Source: Isoetes taiwanensis
Lineage: Eukaryota > Streptophyta > Lycopodiopsida > Isoetales > Isoetaceae
Assembly: GCA_021234155.1 (NCBI GenBank)
Contig: JAJEKV010000001.1
Location: 15,492,245-15,556,244, forward strand
Reading direction: 5' to 3'
Length of the DNA: 64,000 nucleotides
Shown here: positions 35,111 to 45,600 of the stretch, one piece after another
Numbering within the stretch: the stretch's first letter is position 1
Layout of the letters: every line of letters begins with the position of its first letter
The notes under the pieces: generated by a model
Database searches by the model: none
Seen by the model: the letters and a program-made list of their open reading frames with translations, nothing else
What the model was told of the DNA's origin: nothing
Position numbers and translations under genes: made by a program

Positions 35111-35943
35111 CATTTGCGCTGACTGCATTGTCATTAAATGGTTTTGAATCCCTTTGTGCATCCTCCTTCGCTATCGCCTCTTCCCGTTTGCATGCAAGGA
35201 GACGGTTGAGGGCCCCATGGCAGCCATAGACCATATGCTTGATGACGATCTCTTGAAGGCTGGCTTTCTGGCCCGTATTTCCTCAGCGCCAGGATGCTTT
35301 CCTTGTTGTTCATTTTGTTCATTAATTCTTAGCCCTTTTACAAAATCCCTCGTTGATATGGTGGTGCTTATGAATCTGGGTTTTTCAGGCAATGTAATAA
35401 ACACTAATTAAAGATAATGCAAAAGAAAGACTATTTAAACAACAAACTCCAGCCTCCAAGGCTAAGCTCATCACCCAATTGGGCTATCCTGAGCAGCAAA
35501 AGAACTTATTAGAAAGACTCAATTTTAGAATAAGAAAGGATAAGGGTATAAGATAAATCAATTTGGCACCAGAGGGACTCCTTTAGCAAATACAGGAAAG
35601 GCTTTAGAGTTGGGAATTGGGTGCAAAATCGGTACTGGGTAGCAGAAATCACCGTCCGGACGCCGCTTACAAGTGCTTAAAATCGGTGTGTTTTAAACAC
35701 GACGTGCGTGATTGAAGTATTGACATGTAGGGTGCGCGCCCGTCAAATGACAGGCTGAGAGAATCATGAACATGTTTGGTGCCGGAAACATGAATGCCTG
35801 TAGCCCGCCATATTCCTGGATGGCGGGCTAACCCATCTTGAATTCAAGCAAAATGGAGGGACTAATTGTTTCCAAGAATTGCCTGAACCGAAATTCAACA
35901 ATTTGCCCTCACCAATTTTGCAACAATAACAAAATCCCGATAG
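35111..35943. other. Interval between Helitron #1 and the plus-strand transposon gene
   Basis: Two overlapping open frames (35,154-35,411 plus; 35,171-35,404 minus) without recognisable domains. A perfect 11-bp stem hairpin (TAGCCCGCCAT / ATGGCGGGCTA) lies at 35,801-35,830. No other element end identified. Confidence 0.45.
35801..35830. repeat. Perfect GC-rich hairpin
   Basis: 11-bp stem with 8-nt loop ATTCCTGG, the strongest local inverted repeat between the Helitron and the transposon gene. Possible element end or terminator; function unknown. Confidence 0.8.
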
Positions 35944-38545
35944 ATGAAACCCAATTCCTCTCCCCCGCTCAATTTGAGAGCCATTGATGCAGCAAGGAAG
36001 AGAGATCGAGGCGAGATTGTATGCAAAGAAGGTAGCAATGAAGAAGAATTCCCTTCTAAAGATTCGCCTTCAAAGAAGAATAAGAAATTGAGACTGAGTG
36101 ACCGCAGAATAAGAGAAATTTTAGGAGAAATTTATGAAGTATTCAACCAAATTAGTACAAATGTTGATGACAATGACAAAGGCCGCATCATTGATGTCTT
36201 CTTTGGAGGGCAAGGATTTACCAATTTCTTCAGAAAAGAAATCTAAGCAGGTTACTATGGCCGAGCAAATGGTGAAGAATTTGAAGGAAACAATGCAAGA
36301 ACATAAGTTTGAGAGGAATCATGACATGCTTCGTGCAAGGAAGTCCACCCTGATAATGGCAGCAGCAGGTACAAATGGTGTCAAGCCATTGAATCAAGCG
36401 AGTATGGGCCGATTGCTCATCCCCGTAAAAACAATTTCAAATGCTTTTCAAAGAAGGGTGCAAGCTAACAAAGGGAAGGACCTTGGTCAATGTTCGTGAG
36501 GAGGAAGCGGATGGATAGCATGTTAGATCACAATAGAGAAGCTATTATCAAGTTCGACAGAAAATACAAGAGTTTCTCCATACAAGAAAGACGGAGGAAG
36601 TATGTATCGAGACATGAATAAAGATGGAACATCCAATTCACCTTCTTGAAGTCACCAAGTAAGTATTCATATTGTAGGGTTCATTATATGTAGCATTTAT
36701 TTGGCATTCACACGATTTCCCCAGAAGTTGCAATTCTACCTCGTGTTTAGAGAGGAGAATCCTCATATCAAAATTGCATTGCGACTTTTGAGAGGTTGAA
36801 ACCGAAGTTTTGTAAGGAGGATGCGCGGAGAGGCATACATGCCGCTGCATTTACCACTTGAAATTTGAATACATCATGCAAGGATTGAACAAACCGAGAA
36901 AATCGGGTGGAGTTCATGACAATTGCAACTCCAATCGTGGAGATTTGTGGCCCCGCCCGTAATGTGCAGCCAAGGAGCATACAATCAAGTGTACCAAAGT
37001 GATTTATGGAGACAAGTGGTCTGCAGAAAGGTGATGATGAGGAGTGGTTTGATCATAACCGCTGATGTTGGCGTGTAAAAAATGTGGGTTGGATAGAATT
37101 AGAAAATGTCCACAGGAAATGGATGGCACGGGTTCAGTACTAGTTACTTGGAAGACATTTGAAAAGCAACCTGTGGACCAGGACAGAGAATTCAGGGATC
37201 CAAGAAAGGCTTTGAGGTACAAACCTGTCTTGAGATTAGTACAGAAGGAGAGAAGTCCCAAAGAATTTCAAGAGGAAGTGAAGAAGGTAATATCAGATTT
37301 TGTTCCACACAATTACATAGCACATTGGCAGGCCAATCAGTTTAAACAGTGTGTGTCATCATTTCCAGAAGATACAATTGTATCTGTTATTGACTTTGCA
37401 GAAAATTACAAAGATCAAGATCCGCAATGAGCCCCAGTCAATGCAATCGCATACGCACTGTGTTTCTATACTTGTTCACATAACATATAGGCATGACAAA
37501 AGTGCCGATATTCCTGTTCCCCAAGCGCATTTAAGAAGACCGTCCAAAGAAGAGAAAAAGAAAGTAAGGTTGGAGCAGATCAGGAATAGACTCAACAATG
37601 GTAGGAAGATCATAAAAGAGACTCACTTTTACATTTCTGATGATAAAGTGCATGACTCATTATTTGTGGAACACTGCCTACAAAAGCATGTTGCATGGCT
37701 TAAGGAACATGAAATAGAGTATGAGAAGCATTGGTTTTGGAGTGATGGCTGCTCATCACACAAGTCAGGAAAACCTTTTTTTTCTTAGGCGTGTACTTCA
37801 CAATCAATGACAAGGAAATAGTGTGGAACTACTTTGCCACTTTTGCTCATGGTAAAGGTGAACATGATGGTGCAGTCTTTTATCAAAAGGTCGCTAAGTA
37901 AGGAACAACTCAAACCCAATGGTGTGCAACCGAGGCATGCTAAAGATATTGTAAAATTTCAGTTACATATTTCAGCCAGCTACTACCGATGAAACAGATG
38001 AGATCAAAAGATATTTTTGGGAAATTGAACCCGCCGTTGTGGCAAACATGGAAGAATATGAGATTGAAACACTCAAAGGCACAAAGAAGATTCATTGTAT
38101 CGACTGCCGCCAGACTAGACCAAACAGTTTGCTCATAGATGCCCGCCATGTTTCTCGCCGCTTTGCATGGATCATAATTGGGACTCCCCGCATCAATACG
38201 TGTAGATTTGGAAAGTGGGAGGTAACCCACTTAAAACCGTGGAGTTGAGAAGAAAAAGGAGACTCTTGAACAAGCCAATGAATGGATCAAGATTTGGTAG
38301 AGGTAGGTGACAATTTTGCGCTGAATGCCGAGGTAGACAATTCGAGGGTGTGGACTTCTACATCCTCAAGTGCACGTAACCCAAATGCACACTTGAAGAT
38401 TCATACAAAGATGGATGGGGGCAAAAATTTGGAGTGCATGAGGTTATCTTAAGTGGATTGTATTATCAATTCTTGGGTAATTTCAAGTATATGTTGCTCA
38501 CTAAACAACCCGAAGCCTCCGGTACAGCCATGTGGTAAGATATCC
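35944..38545 (+). pseudogene. RNase-H-like transposon protein, frameshifted
   Basis: Starts MKPNSSPPLNLRAIDAARKR (Lys-rich N-terminus). Later frames include a Cys pair (CKKCGLDRIRKCP, ~37,070), RSPKEFQEEVKKVISDFVPH, the acidic motif VIDFAENYKDQ (~37,395), KHWFWSDGCSSH (~37,740) and WNYFATFAHGKGEHDGA (~37,825). The spaced D residues with FAENY, SDG and ATxxHGKGxxDG blocks recall a family of transposon-associated proteins of animals and plants with an RNase-H-like core; I cannot name it securely. At least four frameshifts, one at a T8 run near 37,780. Its C-terminus runs into copy B (LSGLYYQFLGNFKYMLL) and ends near 38,545. Confidence 0.6.
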
Positions 38546-39134
38546 TAAAATTGATATGGAAAAAATAGAAGGCACGTGACATGTATGTAATTTCACAGAG
38601 ACCCATGAAAAATTATGGCCACTCCCAATAACAATGTAATTGTTTGACACTTAACTAAATTGATGTTATTCTTTTCAAGTGATTTGTTGTTCCAAAGACC
38701 TAAGCATGTAAGCACATATTTTTATATATATTAACAATAGTGAGGATGCACAAGGGTGGTGTGCATGGACACGCATTTCAAATGAAGATTGAATTGTTGT
38801 TTATAAGAATGTAGATTTGTGACATTGGAATAAGGTTCAATTATTTATTTTGGTACCATCACTATCCCAACATTCTTGGCAAAATTATATTGTCAAGGCA
38901 TTTCCTCGATGTGACATGTGTCAATTCGACCGCCATACGAAATATTTAAGCCCAGTTACTTAATTAATTGTTCTCAAGGTGTGAGGTTTATCGTATTAAT
39001 CGACGCTTCTAAGCACATGACTTAAGCAAGAGGGCGCCCACAAGCTCACGCTCAAGCCTACAAGCTCACGCTCGCCAATTCCTCCCCACCAATTCCTCTC
39101 ACTCACACTCCGACCACTCGCATTCCGCATTCGC
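38546..39134. other. Non-coding interval, no gene recognised
   Basis: Copy B counterpart of 96-686: AT-rich, then GC-rich before the acidic exon. No promoter element is placed with confidence. Confidence 0.5.
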
Positions 39135-39550
39135 ATGAAGCGAGGAAGATCGGAGGAGCCGGAGGTCACCTCGAAGAGGCTTTACTAAGCGTCGAAGAGG
39201 TGTTCCCCACTCTTCCCCCCTCTGGGAAGTTCTTCTTTGCCTCCCACTCGCTGCCCACTCTGCTGCCTCCTCTCCCCCACTCCCATCACGCCTCCCAGTT
39301 TGAGGAGGGAGGAGCTCGATTAGATTCCTCATCTTCGATTCCTATGAGGAATCGTAAAATGAGGAATCGAAAAATGAATTCAGCAGGAATATATCACCGG
39401 TGATGCGGGGATGGATAGGCTAATCGTAAGAAGAGGACGAGTCCGAGGAAGAAGAAAGAGGAAGAGGAAGAGGAAGAGGAAGAGGAAGAGGAAGAGGAAG
39501 AGGAAGAGGAAGACGAGGAAGACTTGGAGGAGTTCGTATGGTCCTTAAAG
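39135..39550 (+). pseudogene. Acidic low-complexity first exon (copy B)
   Basis: ATG gives MKRGRSEEPEVTSKRL, clearer than in copy A, then the frame breaks. The Ser-rich patch and the poly-Glu tract follow, ending LEEF...SLK before GTACAT. The TAATCGTAAG at 39,421 breaks the frame where copy A reads GGCGAATCAGAAG. Family unknown. Confidence 0.4.
39451..39518 (+). repeat. (GAGGAA)n microsatellite
   Basis: Copy B counterpart of 1,001-1,062 and similar in length. Open on minus as poly-Leu/Pro/Ser, which is a shadow. Confidence 0.95.
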
Positions 39551-39670
39551 GTACATGCATTTTCATTTGTTTTCTGCTTTCAATTTTTCGCTTGTTTAAT
39601 CTTCGCTTGTTTAATTTTTTCGCTTGTTTCATTTGTTGCGGATGGAGAATGAAGATGCGTAAGCATGAAG

Positions 39671-39779
39671 ATGAAGAAGACACCCCCTCCCCTTGAAGAA
39701 GACACCCCCTTGAAGAAGACACCCCCCCTTGATGAAGAAGACAACCCCCTTTGAAGAAGACACCCCTTTGAAGAAGACA
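39671..39779 (+). repeat. Minisatellite, unit GAAGAAGACACCCCCTT
   Basis: Six imperfect units as in copy A, again with variable C-run length. C-run variation shifts every frame through it. Confidence 0.85.
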
Positions 39780-40449
39780 TCGCCTTCGGGGCAAATTTTT
39801 GTAAAAATTTTGTATATTTCTTTTTGTGTACAATGGCCTAAGGGCCTTTTTTTTATAAAAAATCTTGTTTACCATCAAACTTTTTGTAACTTTGTTTCGC
39901 CTTTTGTTTCATTGAGATCTCTTCTTCTTCATCTATGAAATGTTATTTTTGTCTATCTATCAAATTTATGAAGTTCGAATTCTCGTGGTAAAATCCATTC
40001 AGATTCTCGCTTGAATGTAACAAGGTGGTTTCAGCTCTTTCATTAGTTTCAAACACTAAGCATTTTAATCGCCAAAAGAAGCGCTGAGTAAGCACGGAAC
40101 ACACGAAAGCACTTATGCAATAAACAGCTACCTTTAAAAGTTATATGGCTTAACAATAAGCACCGCACCTTAACCGCATGACAAGAAGCACATGATGACA
40201 TTAAGCAACTACATAAAAGTATCCATCCAATCGCATGACAATAAGCGATATTCCGCCATTAAGACTCATACCGGACTAGCACTTGCGGGCAATTTTTTTT
40301 AAGCACTTGATAAGTTTTAAGCATCCCTTTCAACAAGATTGAAGTATATATAAACAATATAGCAAAAACTTATAGACAAGTCTCGCATTGAACTACATAA
40401 ACAATATAGCAAAAAACATTCTTAAATTAAGATAAAGATGGTACATGAA
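39780..40449. other. Non-coding interval, no gene recognised
   Basis: Counterpart of 1,331-1,989; AT-rich with scattered AAGCAC motifs. Nothing coding is supported. Confidence 0.5.
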
Positions 40450-41245
40450 AAGTGTAGGATTCCTTGGCCTAAATAAATGACAAACAGGCCAATAATCATG
40501 GAGAATGACAAGCGCCATCACCATAAACCTTCTCCAATTCCTCCTTCACAAACCTCGCTTGAATCAAGAATCGTTTTCCGTAAAGTCTTTCCAAGCATAG
40601 CTTCATAATCTTTCTATCCGCCTTAGGCCAAGGCTTGTATCTATGTGTATTCTTCACCAAGAACTTCATTTCTTCCTCGCCTTGGCCTCAAAAGATTTTT
40701 CTTCTATCTTTGGGGTGAGTAATCGGTAGCACTTCATCATGGACATCCATCTTGAATGCAAACCCGCAGAAATTTCCGTGGACCGCTAAGGTAAGACTTG
40801 TATAATGAATCATCAAGAAGCAAAGTCTTACCCGAGAATCTTGGGTATGACTCATATATTTTCCCAAGTGGTTTCATCATGACCGACAGCCGTGTTTGTT
40901 AGGGTGGTGAAAACCGGTTCCGCATTACACATTTTTCCCGCCCCATACAAATTGAAATCGTCCCTCAAATCTGACATAGTACTTGCAAAGACATCTTCCA
41001 CATTGGAGAGTTGCATTGATGACCATATACCAACACAACACAACACTCAGAACAAAGTCTTCAAGAAGAACACCGCTTCGGGTCCGAATATCACTTTCTT
41101 TTCTCGCTAGTGTATGTCATTGTCAATCCCGCCTCCAAGCGTATGTGTTCATTTGCACCAAATGTTTTTACCAACACACCATTTAAATCCAAGACAATGA
41201 GTTTATCTTTGGTCGGCAAATCAATATTTAGTATGTTGGAACATC
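40450..41245 (-). pseudogene. FCP1/SCP-like HAD phosphatase, broken (copy B)
   Basis: Minus-strand order: DKLIVLDLNGVLVKTFG (motif I, ~41,200), VGIWSSMQLSNVEDVFAS (motif II region, WSS, ~41,010), FTTLTNTAVGHDETTWENI, then YESYPRFSGKTLLLDDSLYK (motif III, ~40,830) and a helical C-terminus. Order and spacing fit FCP1-homology phosphatases that act on phospho-Ser/Thr of RNA polymerase II tail or related substrates; the substrate here is unknown. The second Asp of the usual DxDxT is Asn (DLNG), as I recall for plant relatives. Frameshifts lie between blocks. It lies downstream of RING-H2 and linker blocks on the same strand. Confidence 0.68.
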
Positions 41246-42089
41246 CCTAATACATACACAACAGAATTACTACATGAATAAATAGATGAAGATGAAAATG
41301 AAAAATGGGTTGAATGTGGAAACCTTTCTCAGATCAACAAAGCAGGATTCTCGACCTAACAGAATCAACGGTAATCCTACAAAGAATGCAACAAAAGAAA
41401 ATTAATAATATTCAATGTTTTAAGCAACACTAAGTTGTGGCCTTCTTGCCCAACAATGCCCATACCCCCTTTCCGTGGTTAGTAATGGCAGCAATCACTT
41501 GTTGAAGATCGTGCTCACCAAACTTGAGGGCCTGATTCTCCATTTTCTTCGAGAACACACTTCGATATGTGTGGTGTCATGATTGAGACCTGCTTCCCGT
41601 GCATCTTTTGCATAGCTACTTCTTGTTCTCTTCTTGTAGCCCTGAACAACTTCTTTGCTATCCTCCAGCTTACCCCTCTTTGTTCTTTTCCTCGCCTTTT
41701 CCTTTCTCGCAAATATACACCCAAGTTGCCCTCATCCGATGGAATTACTCCCTCAACTTCCTTGGGTGCTTCAGTGTACAATCCGGTTCATTGTTTTTCC
41801 ACAACCGGTCTTTGGTTTACAATCGGTGTTTTTACAACCGGGTGTCAGTGTTTACAACCTGGGTGCCGTGTTTACGCTTCTTCTATAGCTTCTTGGACAA
41901 CTTCTTGGACCGGTGGTGGTGGTTCTTTTGTTGCATTCAAATCGGTCCACAATTGATCAGTACTCTATAGGACTTTGCGGTGTGTTGTGCATCTTCAAAT
42001 GGCACCATTGTCCTTCTTTGAACCCTCAACGGTGAGACCTCAATTGCGGGGATCGGATTAACACATCCTTTTTGGTGTACTATTTGAAG
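41246..42089 (-). pseudogene. Charged linker block (copy B)
   Basis: Minus-strand frame 41,515-41,781 has EAPKEVEGVIPSDEGNLGVY and REQEVAMQKMHGKQVSIMTP. Peptide-level agreement with copy A supports coding origin. The interval also holds a run of TTTACAACCGG-like reiterations at 41,800-41,880. No family recognised. Confidence 0.35.
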
Positions 42090-42640
42090 CACCCGCAACA
42101 TGGCCAAAACCTAGCTCGTCAAATACACCCTCCGGCACATTTCGGGCAACCATGAATACATTGTCCTCCTCTCAACAATGAACAACAAGCTATATGATAC
42201 TCATGTTGGCAATTCAAGCTAAACTTAACCTCAGTAAGCTTTTATCAATTCCGACCACATGCCGAACATGTATAAAATGGATCTTCCACTAGCAACTTAT
42301 CTCGTATAATAGTAGAGATGCTAAATGTTGCGTGAGTATCCATTTTCAGCTTCCACAAATTGTTTATGTAGAAATGCGTAAGTCTCTGTTCTTCTTCGAG
42401 AACTTTTAACTCCTCCTCAAGTTTGAGTTTACGCTTTGACCTGCTCATTAACGTCTGTAGGGTTCATTGCTTTTTGTACCTTGTTCCCGTGCCAAGTTTC
42501 CATCCGGACACCGCTCCAAATCTTTAATTTCTGCCTCCAACTCACATGTTGGATTAAGCTTGAACTCCTCCTGCTTTGTAGCCAAATCATTTGTGGCCTG
42601 TCTTAAACTGCTTTCAGCCTCTTCCAACATCATTTTCCTC
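42090..42640 (-). pseudogene. Coiled-coil plus RING-H2-type zinc finger (copy B)
   Basis: Minus strand: MMLEEAESSLRQATNDLATK and KRKLKLEEELKVLEEEQRL (coiled coil), then PFYTCSACGRN and, after a frame break, NCQHEYHIACCSLLRGG followed by CPKC. CSAC, CQHEYHIAC and CPKC give the eight ligands of a RING-H2 finger in order. RING-H2 proteins usually act as E3 ubiquitin ligases. Copy A fills the gap between the first and second ligand pairs. The frame breaks may be sequencing errors. Confidence 0.6.
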
Positions 42641-42917
42641 AGAATTCGTGAGGCCTTCTCATTGCCTTTCAGCTCACTTCCTATCTTTGCTCCAGATTCT
42701 TTGTGATAAGTAAAACTGATTTTCCAATCTCCTCAGATTGCATTCTCTAAGGTTTTATGTTCTCATCACATGCACCGATCTCATTTGATCCAGCTCCCCA
42801 CCTTTGGCTTTGCCTTCATTTCGCTTTTCCTAACATGTGCTACAACATCCGCCTCTGTTTTTACTTGTCTATTGTTGTGGTATCTTTGACATTGCACGCG
42901 AAGAAATGCAGCCCGGT

Positions 42918-43325
42918 TTACTTTGTGTTCCTCGGTGCAAGTATTGATCTAGTGCAATTTTCAAACGCAAAAGCAAGGGCCAGTTGCTTTCTTACTTCTT
43001 TGTTGTGACAATTCTTGTAGATTTTTCGGCAGAGTGTTTCCAACTTCTCTTGAAGATGCTCCTTTGCACAGTGCCATTTTATCTTTCCCTTGTTCAACTT
43101 CTTTGTCCAAACAGAATCCCAATCTCGATCCGTGACATTATTTTCCAACCAAGCTTCTTCCTCATGGGGCTTCACCCTCGAATTGCACAGACCTCTGATG
43201 CTGTGAAAATCATCCGCGCTCCATGCCTCCATCATCAACAGTGAAACACTGATCTGAATTTTCGCGCCCAGGGGAAAAGGAGGGAGAAGGGCGTGACGGG
43301 CTTCGACGTCCGCGAGTTTCAGCAC
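42918..43325 (-). CDS. N-terminal block of unknown family (copy B)
   Basis: 135 codons open on minus. Contains MMEAWSADDFHSIRG, VKPHEEEAWLENNVTDRDWD, KLNKGKIKW and a Lys/Cys-containing helical region LETLCRKIYKNCHNKEVRK. No domain recognised. Probably the first coding part of the gene that continues with the coiled coil. The upstream start is uncertain. Confidence 0.4.
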   Translation of the reverse strand: MLKLADVEARHALLPPFPLGAKIQISVSLLMMEAWSADDFHSIRGLCNSRVKPHEEEAWLENNVTDRDWDSVWTKKLNKGKIKWHCAKEHLQEKLETLCRKIYKNCHNKEVRKQLALAFAFENCTRSILAPRNTK

Positions 43326-43329
43326 TAAA

Positions 43330-44178
43330 AGTGCTTAAACGCTTCGCCAAAAGTTGTACCCCACTAGCGATTTTACACCCAATTCCGCGATCTCACAATG
43401 AATAACCAAGAGACCTCCGAAAGGATTATAAGAACTATTGGCTTTGGATAACGTGCAATACAAAGGAGTATAGCTTAAGATCTGTAGAATAGGAAATAGG
43501 TAATGTAGATAGCCGAATTGGTGATGTCCGGTCCGAACTATGCCATTGATGCAGGGGGTGTAAGGTATAGTTGGGCCGCCTTTGTTGATCGCTTCTGGTT
43601 GCCAAGGAATATAGCAGATCGCAGGAATTCTATTGAAGCCAAATTGTTGGTTTGAGATGTCCGCTATCTGCCCTTCTGTCACAGATATTTTTAAATAGGA
43701 AGCCGCTGCCCTCTTATATTGAGATAACGACCAAAAAGATAAGGTTTACTCTTTTTTAGAAAAGTATTTCAATAGCTCCGTTTTCTTAAAGTTTTTGTAA
43801 TCTTAAAATAAAATAAAGGCCATACCTTTGTTTAATGGACTTATAGTTAATAGTACAAACCATGAATTATTTGGCTTAGATAATAATTTGGCTTATATAT
43901 ATTTAACTTTCTTTCTCTTTATCTTGCTCCTGTAGCCACTTCTTGCAAGCTGTTCCAAGTGGAAGGATAAATGGCGAGAAGCACCTGCTGGCTAGTCAAG
44001 ACCACATGGAAGAGAGATAGTAACCATGACCAAACTGGCTGAACTTAGTCACATAAAAAGAAGCTGTGCTCGATAACTTGCCGCCACACGATTAGGCGTT
44101 CTCAAATGCGGGATAAAACTCATGAACCAGCACATTAACCTGCAGACATCTATGAAGGAGTTGCCAGAGTCTCCAGGT
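43330..44178 (-). other. Unrecognised interval left of LTR element (copy B)
   Basis: Minus-strand stretch 43,335-43,682 begins MTEGQIADISNQQFGFNR and has YIPWQPEAINKGG. A second conserved stretch is near 44,000-44,080. AT-rich DNA lies between. Possible exons of an unidentified gene or another element. It abuts the hairpin array directly at 44,178. Confidence 0.35.
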
Positions 44179-44232
44179 GTATCTCCGCGATACAGTATCT
44201 CCACGATACTAATCATTGTATCTCCACGATAC
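44179..44232 (-). repeat. Three 15-nt hairpins (copy B)
   Basis: 44,179-44,193 (loop TCCGC), 44,195-44,209 and 44,218-44,232 (loop TCCAC), all with GTATC/GATAC stems, matching units 3-5 of copy C with the same spacing. Confidence 0.88.
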
Positions 44233-44401
44233 TGATGTAAATTTTGTCAGGTCTATTGCTACAACTACAATTACCATTCTTCAAAATTTACATCTAATGC
44301 ACCACGCTTACATAATAGTTGAATTTTCATTCCACACAAAAATCTACATACAAATCAAATCTTGCAAATCTTACCCTAAAGGTGTAAATTTTTAACTATG
44401 T

Positions 44402-45583
44402 TTACCCCAAAGTTCCCATTTGGAGCCATCTCCGTTCTTTGGCATTAGCCTTTGCCCGTTCTTCACCTTGGAAGCTTACACCTTTCTTCCGCACATCAGC
44501 AGCTTTAGAGGTCTCAGGTATATCCTCCGGTTTGGGACCTTCAATAGCATGCATTTGTACACTCCTTTGAGGTTTAGGTGGCTCAACCTTTGTGATCCCC
44601 CCTTCTCTAAACGGACAATTCCTTAGGTAATGTTTTTCCCCGCATCTATAACAACCTCCTTTTGGTTCCCTAGTTTCCTTCCTCGGTCTACCTTGACTTC
44701 CCTCTTCTCGCTTCTTTTCAGAACCATTACCGTTGCCGTTATTCTTCCTCTTCTTAAAGTTTTTGGAAGATTCCTTACTTCCATTCTTCTCTTTGCTACT
44801 CTTTTTATCCTCTTGATCATCTGAAGTGTCTTCATCCCAGAAATCAAATTTCCTAGATTTTGGATCTATTTTCCGTTCCACTGCGGATGCTAGTTTTATG
44901 GCTTCATCTAAGTCTTTTATTTCCATCTCTGCATAGATATCATCCCTGCATCTGCTGACATATTTTATCAGAAGCTCCTTCCCATCCAGATTCCTTATTA
45001 GTGCCGCTAAGTGAGTAAATTTGGAAGTGTAGAACTGAATACTCTCAGTTTCCCCCTGCTTCAGACGATCCCATTCCCTACGCAGCTCACAGTGATAGTT
45101 AGAGGGAAAATAATGTGCTTCAAATGCCGTTTTGAAACTTTCCCAATCAATGATCCTGGGATCACATTCTCGTCTACCTTGCCACCATGCTTGGGCTTGA
45201 TCTTTTAAGTAAGTGTCCATGGCTTGCAGTCTTTCCACATCTGTTGCCTGCACACGTTCAAAAAACTTTTCCCACTGACTGATGAAACTGACAACCTTGA
45301 CAGGCTTTGTCTTTCCCCTTTTGAAGGATGGCATGTCTGCTTTCTCTAACCATTTTCTCAGCTTAGATGGCAGTGGAGGAATTACTGGTGGACCGTTAGG
45401 CAGAGGAGGTGGCGAAGGTTGCTGATAGATATCTGGAAGGAAGCGATACAGAATAGACAGCAATTCCACTTGCCTGTCATATTCTTGCTGATTACTAGGC
45501 ATAGGCAACGCTATCTGGGATGCAATGTAGCTAGCATTAGACAACATTGAAGCGTTGGGCCATTGATCAGGTATGAGGATCAA
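44402..45583 (-). CDS. gag: Retrotransposon Gag (capsid plus CCHC-like knuckle), intact
   Basis: 393 residues. Pro-rich segment ~57-73; Retrotrans_gag-type capsid region ~75-240 (WLEKADMPSF, YLKDQAQAWWQGRREC, RRVEWD-like WDRLKQGETES, LIRNLDGKELL); Lys/Asn-rich basic linker ~258-310; zinc knuckle CYRCGEKHYLRNC at 311-323. The knuckle is CX2CX3HX4C, one residue short of the usual CX2CX4HX4C, and copies A and C share this. Start: the first ATG lies 4 nt inside the PBS; a second Met at residue 13 matches the start of the copy C frame. Gag forms the virus-like particle that packages element RNA. No pol follows. The only long intact retroelement frame in the window. Confidence 0.92.
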   Translation of the reverse strand: MILIPDQWPNASMLSNASYIASQIALPMPSNQQEYDRQVELLSILYRFLPDIYQQPSPPPLPNGPPVIPPLPSKLRKWLEKADMPSFKRGKTKPVKVVSFISQWEKFFERVQATDVERLQAMDTYLKDQAQAWWQGRRECDPRIIDWESFKTAFEAHYFPSNYHCELRREWDRLKQGETESIQFYTSKFTHLAALIRNLDGKELLIKYVSRCRDDIYAEMEIKDLDEAIKLASAVERKIDPKSRKFDFWDEDTSDDQEDKKSSKEKNGSKESSKNFKKRKNNGNGNGSEKKREEGSQGRPRKETREPKGGCYRCGEKHYLRNCPFREGGITKVEPPKPQRSVQMHAIEGPKPEDIPETSKAADVRKKGVSFQGEERAKANAKERRWLQMGTLG

Positions 45584-45586
45584 CCC

Positions 45587-45598
45587 GCTCTGATACCA
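45587..45598 (-). other. Primer binding site, initiator tRNA-Met (copy B)
   Basis: Minus strand TGGTATCAGAGC, 2 nt from the 5' LTR and 4 nt upstream of the first gag ATG. Confidence 0.9.
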
Positions 45599-45600
45599 CT

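Noticed and set aside
39420-39878. 152-codon minus-strand Leu/Pro/Ser-rich frame
   Set aside because: Antisense reading of the GAGGAA and GAAGAAGACACCCCC repeats.
43335-43682. Pol fragment of the LTR element
   Set aside because: No reverse transcriptase, integrase or RNase H motif; similarity to the element stops at the hairpins.
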